Shown here: in pieces, positions 6,773-12,915 of the stretch | Layout of the letters: the number at the start of each line of letters is the position of its first letter | Position numbering within the stretch: the first letter of the stretch is position 1 | Origin: Christensenella sp. UBA5394 | GTDB lineage: Bacteria > Bacillota > Clostridia > Christensenellales > CAG-138 | Direction: 5' to 3' | Assembly (NCBI GenBank): GCA_002409725.1 | Contig: DHOI01000012.1 | Coordinates: forward strand, 509-13,423 | Length of the DNA stretch: 12,915 nucleotides | Notes under the pieces: model-generated | Database searches by the model: none | What the model was told of the DNA's origin: nothing | The model's input: the letters and a program-made list of their open reading frames with translations, nothing else | Program-made: the position numbers and the translations under genes

Positions 6773-7723
6773 TTATTTAAACTCGTTCACATAGGCGGAA
6801 ACGCTCGCCTCGCTGGAATGTAGGGCATATTCCTTGCCCTCTACGTAGATATCCGCCCCGTATACGCTCTCCAGCTCGTTGGCCGTGAGGGCGATGGCAG
6901 TTTGCAGAGCCTGGCAGAGGCCCTCGGTCTCTTCCACTGCTTTGAACTGTGCCGATAGATCCACGCAGACCACCCCATCGGCGATATAGGCGCTCAAAAG
7001 CTCGGTATCCGCCGGGAAGCCGGCCAGGCCCGCGTCCTTGGGCCCATCCACCAACGCTTGCATCACCGAGGTCAGGGAAGGCTGCGCCTCACCATAGCGG
7101 GTCACGGGCACATTGAGGCTGGCCGAGGCATTGGGGAAATAGAGGGTCATGGCGTGGGCGCTATTGCCGGATACCGCCACTTCCCCATCTTCCGCGTTGA
7201 GCGGCAGGGTGGAGAACGCGCCGGATATATCCGTGCCGTGGGGCAGGGCCGCCGCCTTGGCCCCATCCAGCGTGATGCGCACGGTCTCGATGGAGTCGAA
7301 TTCCGTGAGCGTATTAACGATGCCGGTAACCATATCCTTTTCGGCCTGTGCATCCGCCAGCTTCGTGAGGCCTGTGATATTCACCACCGCCGCGCCTTCT
7401 TCGCCGATGCGTAGCGTGAAGCCCGTGCCCTCGGGCACCACGGCCCTAAGGCCCATGCGCTCCGCAGCGGCGCGGTTGGAAGCATCGTCCACCAGATAGC
7501 CGAGGGCTGCCCGGCCGATGCCCTCCTCCCAGGGGATACGCTTCATCACCGGCACGATGTAGCCATCCTCCGAAGCGTAATAGAGCACCGTACGGCGGTA
7601 GCCCGCCTCCGGATCCTCCTCAAACACCGCATCCTCCGCCTCGTTCTTATCTTTGGCGCAGCCCGCCAGCATGGCGAGCGCTACGAGGCATGCAAGGCCG
7701 AAAAGCCAAAGCCGCTTACCCAT
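6773..7723 (-). CDS. gerM: GerM-like sporulation/germination lipoprotein with two GerMN domains
   Basis: This is a 316-residue lipoprotein. The basic N-terminus (MGKRLW) leads into a hydrophobic stretch and the lipobox LAGC, with the lipidated Cys at 22, so it is anchored outside the cytoplasmic membrane. Two GerMN domains follow at roughly 46-155 (VLYYASEDGYIVPV) and 190-300 (MTLYFPNASASLNVPV); both contain the family's typical alternation and the second ends near VYGADIYVEGKE. In B. subtilis GerM is a sporulation lipoprotein that helps assemble the SpoIIQ-SpoIIIA channel complex. The domain arrangement and the neighbouring rdgB and phosphodiesterase genes support orthology. The start is taken as ATG 7723, eight bases after GAAAGGTGG. 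An in-frame GTG at 7735 lies within that ribosome binding site and is rejected. It suggests, but does not prove, a spore-forming host. Confidence 0.8.
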   Translation of the reverse strand: MGKRLWLFGLACLVALAMLAGCAKDKNEAEDAVFEEDPEAGYRRTVLYYASEDGYIVPVMKRIPWEEGIGRAALGYLVDDASNRAAAERMGLRAVVPEGTGFTLRIGEEGAAVVNITGLTKLADAQAEKDMVTGIVNTLTEFDSIETVRITLDGAKAAALPHGTDISGAFSTLPLNAEDGEVAVSGNSAHAMTLYFPNASASLNVPVTRYGEAQPSLTSVMQALVDGPKDAGLAGFPADTELLSAYIADGVVCVDLSAQFKAVEETEGLCQALQTAIALTANELESVYGADIYVEGKEYALHSSEASVSAYVNEFK

Positions 7724-7731
7724 ACGACCAT

Positions 7732-7740
7732 CCACCTTTC
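7732..7740 (-). promoter_or_regulatory. Ribosome binding site that fixes the gerM start
   Basis: On the minus strand this reads GAAAGGTGG, ending eight bases before ATG 7723. Its position rules out the overlapping in-frame GTG at 7735. Confidence 0.55.
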
Positions 7741-7794
7741 CCTATGAAATACTGGTTTTTATAAAACCTATTCGGGAAAAATGGGAAACATGAT

Positions 7795-9519
7795 TCATTC
7801 TTGCCGTATGGCCTTAACTAAGCCCTCCTCCGGCGTGACATAGGCGGTTTTGTTGGTGGTATAAATCACCATGCCCGGCTTGGCGCCGGCCGGCTTTTTC
7901 ACATATTTGCGGGGGGTATAATCCACAGCTACGTTTTCGCTCCCCCGGGCCTTGCTATACCAGGCTGCCAACAGGCAGGCTTCGTACAAAGCCTCTTTAG
8001 CGGGCTTGGCGCTCTTGAGGATCACGTGCGAGCCGGGGATATCCTTGGTGTGCAGCCAGATATCCTCCCCTGCGGCCTTGGCCGTGAGCGCGTCGTTCTG
8101 ACGGTTGTTCTTACCCACTAAAATTTCCGTGCCGTCGCTTGCCATAAAGCGCAGCGGCTTAGAGGGCGGCAGCTTCTGCGGCTTTTGCCTGCTCTGGCGG
8201 GCCTTCAGATAGCCCATCTGCCGCAATTCTTCCGAAAGCTCTATTAGCTCCCCATCCTCGGTGCACTTGCCGAGGTTATCCAACTGGCCTTCCAGATAGG
8301 CCAGCTCTTCCAGTACCTGGCTGCGTCGCTCCTCGGAAATAACGCGGGCAGCCTTGGCCTTTTGGTATTTTTTATAGTAGCGCTGGGCGTTCTCATTTGG
8401 GGAGTGCTGCGGATCGAGCGGTATGGTCATCGCCTCCGGCGGGTCAAGGTAATAATTCATCACAACCGCCTCCCGCGCCCCCGGTCCCACGCCGTGCAGG
8501 TTGGCTGTGAGCAGCTCGCCGTAAAGCCGCAGGCACTCGATGGTTTCCTCCCCCTCGATGGCATCTTGGTAAAGGGCCAGCTTCTTTTCGCAGCGCTCGA
8601 TGTTGTTCAAAAGCACCCGCCGTACACCCGCGCCGTGGCGCTGCATGCGGCCCAGGGTATCCTGGCTTTCGTAGAGGGTATCCAGCGCTTCCCGCATGGT
8701 GGGCACGGGCCGGATATCCGGCAGATTGGGGTGAAACGGATAAACCGCTGCCGGCTCCCCGAATTCGCCTAGTTCCAGCGCGGGGCTGAAAACACCCGCA
8801 TCCAGTTCCTGATAGAAGGCGTGGAGGCTTTCGCCCAAGGCCAGGCGCTCGGCCTCGGTGAGGCTTTCGCAATCCCGCTTGTCCGTCACCCGGCCGCAAA
8901 GGGCTGCGGCCATCTGCGGCGCGAGGCCGAAGAAGGCGGCGGAAAGGGCCTTGTCCACCCGGCCGGCCATAAAAACGGCGGCGATCTGTGCAGCCGTAGC
9001 CTCGCGCGCATCCCGCTTATCCTGGGCGGGCGGCGGCATGTAGGCTTGTCCCGGCAGGATTACGCGCACCGAGCTCATGCCCGGCCCCACCCGGCGGATG
9101 GCGTCCAGGATGCGGCCCTGTTCATCCGTTAAAATGATGTTGGAATACTTGCCCATGATCTCCGCGATCAGCTTGTAGGGCACAAGGTCGCCCAGCTCGT
9201 TTTGGGCTTCGATGGTGATCTCCAGCACCCGATCCATATGCGGTTGCTCTACGGCGAGGATGCGCCCGCCGGCGATGCGCCGCCGAAGCAGCATGCAAAA
9301 GGCCGGGGCCTCCAGGGGATTGGCCCGCTTGCAATCCGTCAGCTGCGCCCTGGCCTGGGAAGGGTTGGCGCAAAGCAACAGGCGGTGGTTCTCGCCGCCT
9401 GCGCGCACCAAGAGCACCAGCTCGTCCTTTTCGGGCTGGTGGATTTTATCGATCTTTCCGCCTGTAAGCCGGGCAATCTCCCGGCCCGAAGCGAACAGGT
9501 TCAGGCCGTCCATGGCCAT
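7795..9519 (-). CDS. rqcH: RqcH, NFACT-family ribosome quality control factor
   Basis: RqcH binds 50S subunits obstructed by peptidyl-tRNA and, with tRNA-Ala, adds C-terminal alanine tails that mark the stalled chain for degradation. At 574 residues it matches full-length B. subtilis RqcH (about 570). The NFACT-N domain starts MAMDGLNLFASGREI and contains the Asp96-Arg97 pair (HMDRVLEI), which corresponds to the DR residues needed for tailing. A helical and coiled-coil region occupies roughly 290-440. The NFACT-R domain is at the C-terminus, with WLHTKDIPGSHVIL from residue 488. The same family was earlier annotated as fibronectin-binding protein (FbpA). ATG 9519 follows AGGAGG by seven bases; a second ATG two codons in is also possible. 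It begins 14 bases after the SSB-like gene stop, so the two are probably co-transcribed. Confidence 0.93.
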   Translation of the reverse strand: MAMDGLNLFASGREIARLTGGKIDKIHQPEKDELVLLVRAGGENHRLLLCANPSQARAQLTDCKRANPLEAPAFCMLLRRRIAGGRILAVEQPHMDRVLEITIEAQNELGDLVPYKLIAEIMGKYSNIILTDEQGRILDAIRRVGPGMSSVRVILPGQAYMPPPAQDKRDAREATAAQIAAVFMAGRVDKALSAAFFGLAPQMAAALCGRVTDKRDCESLTEAERLALGESLHAFYQELDAGVFSPALELGEFGEPAAVYPFHPNLPDIRPVPTMREALDTLYESQDTLGRMQRHGAGVRRVLLNNIERCEKKLALYQDAIEGEETIECLRLYGELLTANLHGVGPGAREAVVMNYYLDPPEAMTIPLDPQHSPNENAQRYYKKYQKAKAARVISEERRSQVLEELAYLEGQLDNLGKCTEDGELIELSEELRQMGYLKARQSRQKPQKLPPSKPLRFMASDGTEILVGKNNRQNDALTAKAAGEDIWLHTKDIPGSHVILKSAKPAKEALYEACLLAAWYSKARGSENVAVDYTPRKYVKKPAGAKPGMVIYTTNKTAYVTPEEGLVKAIRQE

Positions 9520-9526
9520 GGCTTTT

Positions 9527-9532
9527 CCTCCT
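9527..9532 (-). promoter_or_regulatory. Ribosome binding site of rqcH abutting the SSB-like stop codon
   Basis: AGGAGG on the minus strand lies one base after the TAA of the SSB-like gene and seven bases before ATG 9519. Ribosomes ending on the upstream gene would expose or re-use this site, which suggests coupled translation. Confidence 0.65.
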
Positions 9533-9533
9533 C

Positions 9534-10148
9534 TTATTCCAATAGCTGCACCGTGGAGCAGGATACCTCATAGGCTGTGCGCTCGACACTCGAGCCATCC
9601 GGCAGGCACTTTTGATAGCAGCGGCTTTGCAGCCGCCCCTCTACCCGAACCCGGCCGCCCACGGGCAGGTCGCGGGCATAGAGCGCGTTGCGGCCCCAGG
9701 CGATGCAGGGCAGATAATCGCTTTTGTTATACGCACGGTTTACGGCCAGCAGCATATCCCCGATCTCCCTGAGGAAAGGCGTGGTGCGGTAGACCGCGCT
9801 TTTGCATAAAAACCCCGTGAGCTGAACGCTGTTTTGCGGCGCTTCCTCCGGCCCCATCGGCTCCACCGCTTTGGCGAATACCGTGATGGCTAAGCGGTTC
9901 GCGCCCTCCGCGCTCTTGTTATAGGAACGCAGCTGGCCGAATATGCGTATCCGCTCCCCCTCCTTTGGCAAGCAGGGGCAGATGCGCGCGGGCAGGGTCA
10001 CGGGCAGGATATCCGCCACGCCGCTTAAACGCTCCACCCGCAAACGGAGGGCGTAAAACGCCTCCCCATACAGCTCGTGATCCAGCAGCGCTTCCTCGCA
10101 TACCGTGCCGCTCACGCATACGGCGTTGTCTTCATTTGCTCGCATCAT
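9534..10148 (-). CDS. Tandem OB-fold SSB-like protein
   Basis: The 204-residue protein appears to contain two OB-fold units. The C-terminal one (about 105-204) follows the bacterial SSB pattern closely: QLTGFLCKSAVYRTTPFLREI, LLAVNRAY, SDYLPCIAWGRNA, GGRVRVEGRLQSRCY and a final TAYEVSCSTVQLL. The N-terminal one (about 8-98) is more divergent, with VSGTVCEEALLDHELYGEAFY, then GERIRIFGQLRSYNK and RLAITVFAKAV. It lacks the Gly-rich tail and acidic DDIPF-type tip through which canonical SSB recruits partners, so it is unlikely to be the replicative SSB. Proteins of this build are familiar in Clostridia and are annotated merely as SSB; I know of no assigned role. ATG 10148 follows AGGAGC with about ten bases between. 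It lies directly before rqcH. Confidence 0.82.
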   Translation of the reverse strand: MMRANEDNAVCVSGTVCEEALLDHELYGEAFYALRLRVERLSGVADILPVTLPARICPCLPKEGERIRIFGQLRSYNKSAEGANRLAITVFAKAVEPMGPEEAPQNSVQLTGFLCKSAVYRTTPFLREIGDMLLAVNRAYNKSDYLPCIAWGRNALYARDLPVGGRVRVEGRLQSRCYQKCLPDGSSVERTAYEVSCSTVQLLE

Positions 10149-10207
10149 GCATTATAAGCTCCTATGAAATGGTTGCTTATACATATTCGGATGCGAGTAT
10201 GGTTATG

Positions 10208-10229
10208 CACCCGGGAGACCCCCGGGGTG
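10208..10229. other. GC-rich hairpin between the topoisomerase and SSB-like genes
   Basis: CACCCGGG (10208-10215) pairs with CCCGGGGTG (10221-10229) with one bulge and a five-base loop. It lies seven bases beyond the topoisomerase stop, in the 87-base gap before the SSB-like gene. No run of T follows on either strand, so it is not a classical terminator. It could attenuate readthrough or stabilise the 3' end of the upstream transcript. Confidence 0.45.
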
Positions 10230-10235
10230 TAGCCC

Positions 10236-12650
10236 TTAGAGCTTGCGCCGCGCGGCAGTCACCACGTCGTCCAGCAGGGCCATCACCAGCAGCATGCCCT
10301 TGCCTGCCCGGCTCTCGATCAGCACATCCTCGGTATTGACCTCGGTGACGGTGCCGTGCTTTTGCTCCACGAGGAAGGCGTAAGGTTCCCTCACATACAG
10401 TGCTGCAGCCAAGGCCGTGCCGTTGGAGCCGTTCTTTTTGAAATCAAAGGCCTTGAGGCCCTTGCCGTTGCGGCCCTGCAATTCGTGGTCGAAAACGAAG
10501 CTGCGCTTGGCATAACCCCGGTCGGATATGGTAAGCACTTCGCCTTCTTCCCCAACCTGGCCCGCAAAAACGATCTCGTCGCCACTTTCCAACTTGATGC
10601 CCTTCACGCCGCCGGTAACGCGGCCCATCTCGGGCACGCTCTCCCGCTCGAAGCGGATGCTCATGCCCCGGCGGGTGATGAGCAGAATGGCGCTCTCCTT
10701 CTCCGGCTCCACGCCCAAGAGGACGTCCTCTTCCCGCAGGGAGACGGCAGCCAGGCGGCGGGTCTTGGTATTATACTCGGCCCCATCCGTGCACTTGACG
10801 TTGCCCTGTTTGGTATAGAAGTATAGTTTAGAGGCGCATTCGCCCTCTTCCAGGCAGGCCACCACGGCCTCGCCCTTTTCAAAGGCGATGAGGGCGTTGA
10901 GGGTGGCCGGGCGGGCGGTTTGGCGGGTCTCGGGTATCTCCTCAACAGCCAGGGTGCAACAGGCCCCCAGGCTAGTGAAGAAGCGCAGGCGCTTATCCGT
11001 GGCCGTTTCGATCAGCTGCAGGGGTGATTCTGCGGCCAGCTGCTCGGCATTATAGCCCTGGCGGGGCAGCCGCCTAAGCTTGCCATCCGGTAGCAGGGCG
11101 ATGAGCACTTCCTCCACGGGGTTGGCATCCTCGGGCGCGAGCTCGATGGCCTCGCCCCCTTCCAGCAACTGGGTGCGGCGGGGCACGCCGTAGGTATCCC
11201 GTATCTCTGCCAGCTCCTTTTCGATGACCTGCCGCAGCTTTTGGGGGGATTCCAGGATGGCCTTCAGCTCCTTGATCAGGGCCTTGACCTGCTTATATTC
11301 CCGCTCGATGGAGAGTATCTCCAAGTTGGTGAGCCGCTGCAGGCGCAAATCGAGAATGGCCTGAGCCTGGATCTCGCTAAGGCTGAAGCGGGCCATCAGC
11401 GCGTCCCGGGCCTCCTTGGGGGCCTTGGAGGCCCGGATCAGGGCGATCACCTCGTCGATGTTGTTCACGGCGATCATCAGGCCCTCTAAGATATGCTCCC
11501 TGCGCTGGGCCGCTTCGAGATCGAAGCGGGTGCGGCGGGTGACCACATCCTCCTGATGGCGGATGTAATGGCCGATTAGCTCCTTAAGGCCCATCTGCTG
11601 AGGCTTGCCGCCTGCGATGGCTACCATGTTCACGCCAAAGGTGGTTTGCAGATCGCTGTATTTATAGAGGTATTGCAGGAGTTTGTCCGCATCTGCGTCC
11701 TTTTTGATCTCCACCACGGCCCGCATGCCCGTGCGGTCGGATTCATCGCGGATATCCGCCACGCCGGCAAAGAGGGCCTTCTTCTCCTGGCTGAGGCTGA
11801 GGATGTTTTCCAGGGCCTTGGCCTTATTCACCTGGTAGGGCAGTTCCGTGATGACGATCAGCTTGCGGCCGTTTTTCTGCTCCTCGATGTGCGCCTTGGC
11901 CCGCATGGTCAGCTTGCCCCGGCCCGTTTCGTAGGCCAGACGTATCTCTTCGCTCCGCAGCAGGTAGCCGCCCGTGGGGAAATCCGGGCAGGGCAGGACT
12001 GCCATAAGCTTTTCCAACGGTACATCCGGATCCTCCATTTGCAGGAGAACCGCGTTGATGGCTTCTTTTAAATTATGGGGCGGGATGTTCGTGGCCAGGC
12101 CCACCGCGATGCCGCTGGACCCATTCACCAATAGGTTGGGAAATCTGCCCGGCAGCACATCCGGCTCTTTCAGGCTATCGTCAAAATTGAGGCTGAATTT
12201 GACCGTGTCCTTATCTAAATCGCGCAAAAGTTCCATGGCGATGGGCGCCATGCGGGCCTCTGTATAGCGCATGGCCGCGGCGCTGTCGCCATCTACGGAG
12301 CCGAAGTTGCCGTGGCCGTCCACCAGGGGCATCTGCATGTTGAAGTCCTGGGCCATGCGCACCATGGCGTCGTATACGGAGGTATCGCCATGGGGGTGAT
12401 ATTTGCCCAGGCAGTCGCCCACGATACGGGCGCTCTTGCGGTGCGGCTTATCCGGCGTGGTGCCCAATTCCAGCATGGTGTAGAGAATGCGGCGCTGTAC
12501 GGGCTTGAGGCCATCCTCCACCCTGGGCAGGGCACGCTCCAAAATGACGTATTCCGCATAGGGGATCATGGAATCGTGCATCACCACATCCATGCTTTTT
12601 TCGATGATGTTCTCCCCGCCGAGGGTGGTTTGAATATCCTTTTTAGCCAA
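10236..12650 (-). CDS. Type IIA DNA topoisomerase subunit A (GyrA/ParC family)
   Basis: This is the DNA-cleaving subunit of a gyrase or topoisomerase IV, working with the GyrB/ParE-type subunit encoded just upstream. At 804 residues it is full length. The catalytic Tyr129 is in [10 protein letters not shown], the DNA-intercalating Ile is 181 in [16 protein letters not shown], and the quinolone-resistance region contains [12 protein letters not shown], with Thr90 and Asp94 at the positions of E. coli GyrA Ser83 and Asp87. The C-terminal part (from about 515) has the repeats of a beta-pinwheel DNA-wrapping domain. The GyrA-box position reads QGRNGKG (725-731) against the gyrase consensus QRRGGKG, so gyrase versus topoisomerase IV is not settled. 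The start is TTG 12650, overlapping the upstream stop by eight bases (TTGGCTAA) with GAGAGGTGAG just upstream; the next in-frame ATG would remove 19 residues. Confidence 0.93.
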   Translation of the reverse strand: MAKKDIQTTLGGENIIEKSMDVVMHDSMIPYAEYVILERALPRVEDGLKPVQRRILYTMLELGTTPDKPHRKSARIVGDCLGKYHPHGDTSVYDAMVRMAQDFNMQMPLVDGHGNFGSVDGDSAAAMRYTEARMAPIAMELLRDLDKDTVKFSLNFDDSLKEPDVLPGRFPNLLVNGSSGIAVGLATNIPPHNLKEAINAVLLQMEDPDVPLEKLMAVLPCPDFPTGGYLLRSEEIRLAYETGRGKLTMRAKAHIEEQKNGRKLIVITELPYQVNKAKALENILSLSQEKKALFAGVADIRDESDRTGMRAVVEIKKDADADKLLQYLYKYSDLQTTFGVNMVAIAGGKPQQMGLKELIGHYIRHQEDVVTRRTRFDLEAAQRREHILEGLMIAVNNIDEVIALIRASKAPKEARDALMARFSLSEIQAQAILDLRLQRLTNLEILSIEREYKQVKALIKELKAILESPQKLRQVIEKELAEIRDTYGVPRRTQLLEGGEAIELAPEDANPVEEVLIALLPDGKLRRLPRQGYNAEQLAAESPLQLIETATDKRLRFFTSLGACCTLAVEEIPETRQTARPATLNALIAFEKGEAVVACLEEGECASKLYFYTKQGNVKCTDGAEYNTKTRRLAAVSLREEDVLLGVEPEKESAILLITRRGMSIRFERESVPEMGRVTGGVKGIKLESGDEIVFAGQVGEEGEVLTISDRGYAKRSFVFDHELQGRNGKGLKAFDFKKNGSNGTALAAALYVREPYAFLVEQKHGTVTEVNTEDVLIESRAGKGMLLVMALLDDVVTAARRKL

Positions 12651-12915
12651 TGCTCACCTCTCCCTTCCGGCTAGCCGTCATTTCGACCTTATCCTCAAAG
12701 GTATCCGCCTTGTTGAAGTTGGCGAATTCGCTGATATATTCCTTGCGGGGGGCCACCTTGTCGCCCATCAAGAGGGTCACGAGGTGCTCCACCTCCGCCG
12801 CGTCGTCGATACTCACGCGGATGAGGGAGCGGTTTTCCGGGTTCATGGTGGTTTCCCAGAGCTGCTCGGGGTTCATCTCGCCCAGGCCCTTGTAGCGCTG
12901 GATAGCGGGCTTGGG
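12643..12915 (-). CDS. Type IIA DNA topoisomerase subunit B (GyrB/ParE family), C-terminal end
   Basis: These are the last 90 residues of the ATPase/TOPRIM subunit; the rest lies beyond the right edge. [15 protein letters not shown] and [14 protein letters not shown], followed by [13 protein letters not shown], are the strongly conserved C-terminal signature of GyrB and ParE, which contacts the A subunit. After EFANFN there is a tail of about 22 residues (ending SRKGEVSIG) with no conserved motif. The stop TAA at 12643-12645 lies inside the first codons of the A-subunit gene, giving an 8-base overlap and probable coupled synthesis of both subunits in one complex. Confidence 0.93.
   Translation of the reverse strand, partial: PKPAIQRYKGLGEMNPEQLWETTMNPENRSLIRVSIDDAAEVEHLVTLLMGDKVAPRKEYISEFANFNKADTFEDKVEMTASRKGEVSIG

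Noticed and set aside
6131..6823. Plus-strand open frame of 230 codons opposite rdgB
   Set aside because: It is antisense to a well-conserved rdgB, has low-complexity composition and no motifs.
7733..7735. GTG at 7735 as the gerM start
   Set aside because: It overlaps the ribosome binding site GAAAGGTGG that is correctly spaced for ATG 7723, and the shorter form gives a normal lipoprotein signal peptide.
7754..7768. Short AT-rich palindrome GGTTTT-TAT-AAAACC between rqcH and gerM
   Set aside because: Six A/T-rich pairs on a three-base loop make a weak stem. There is no clean U-tract after it and no good -35 element upstream of its TATAAA, so I call it neither terminator nor promoter.
1..12915. 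CRISPR array, mobile element, phage or defence island
   Set aside because: No regularly spaced identical repeats, transposase or integrase motifs, terminal inverted repeats, or recognisable defence domains are visible, and gene content and codon style are uniform across the window.

Overview
The window looks like chromosomal DNA of a GC-rich member of the Clostridia or a related Firmicutes lineage. The grounds are strong AGGAGG-type ribosome binding sites, sigma-A-like promoters, a GerM-type sporulation lipoprotein beside RdgB and a YsnB-like phosphodiesterase (the Bacillus neighbourhood gerM-rph-ysnA-ysnB), a full-length RqcH and a clostridial-type tandem OB-fold SSB-like protein. No species can be named from this sequence. 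Coding density is high, and no gap longer than about 150 bases lacks a gene.

Left part, plus strand: the 3' end of a WG-repeat protein (1-957) closes with a hairpin terminator. A promoter overlapped by a palindrome then drives tdh-kbl (1106-3348), the two-step route from L-threonine to glycine plus acetyl-CoA. rpmB (ribosomal protein L28, zinc-ribbon form) follows as an apparently single gene with its own promoter and a strong hairpin. That hairpin probably also serves a small Arg-rich membrane protein gene arriving from the opposite strand (3721-3909). Divergent from that gene is a two-gene ABC importer, ATPase plus permease of the nitrate/sulfonate/taurine type (4031-5594), with no substrate-binding protein beside it.

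Right part, minus strand, read from right to left: the end of a GyrB/ParE-type subunit overlaps a complete GyrA/ParC-type subunit by 8 bases. After a GC-rich hairpin comes a tandem OB-fold SSB-like gene closely followed by rqcH (ribosome quality control). Then come gerM, rdgB (house-cleaning of non-canonical NTPs) and a calcineurin-like phosphodiesterase whose start overlaps the rdgB stop. The rph gene that sits between gerM and the rdgB homologue in Bacillus is absent here.

Most of the window is recognisable housekeeping. I see no CRISPR array, mobile element, phage gene, tRNA or rRNA, and no convincing new defence or metabolic system. The best candidates for further attention are the SSB-like/rqcH pairing, the palindrome over the tdh promoter, the loss of rph, the ABC importer without a binding protein, and the 62-residue membrane protein.
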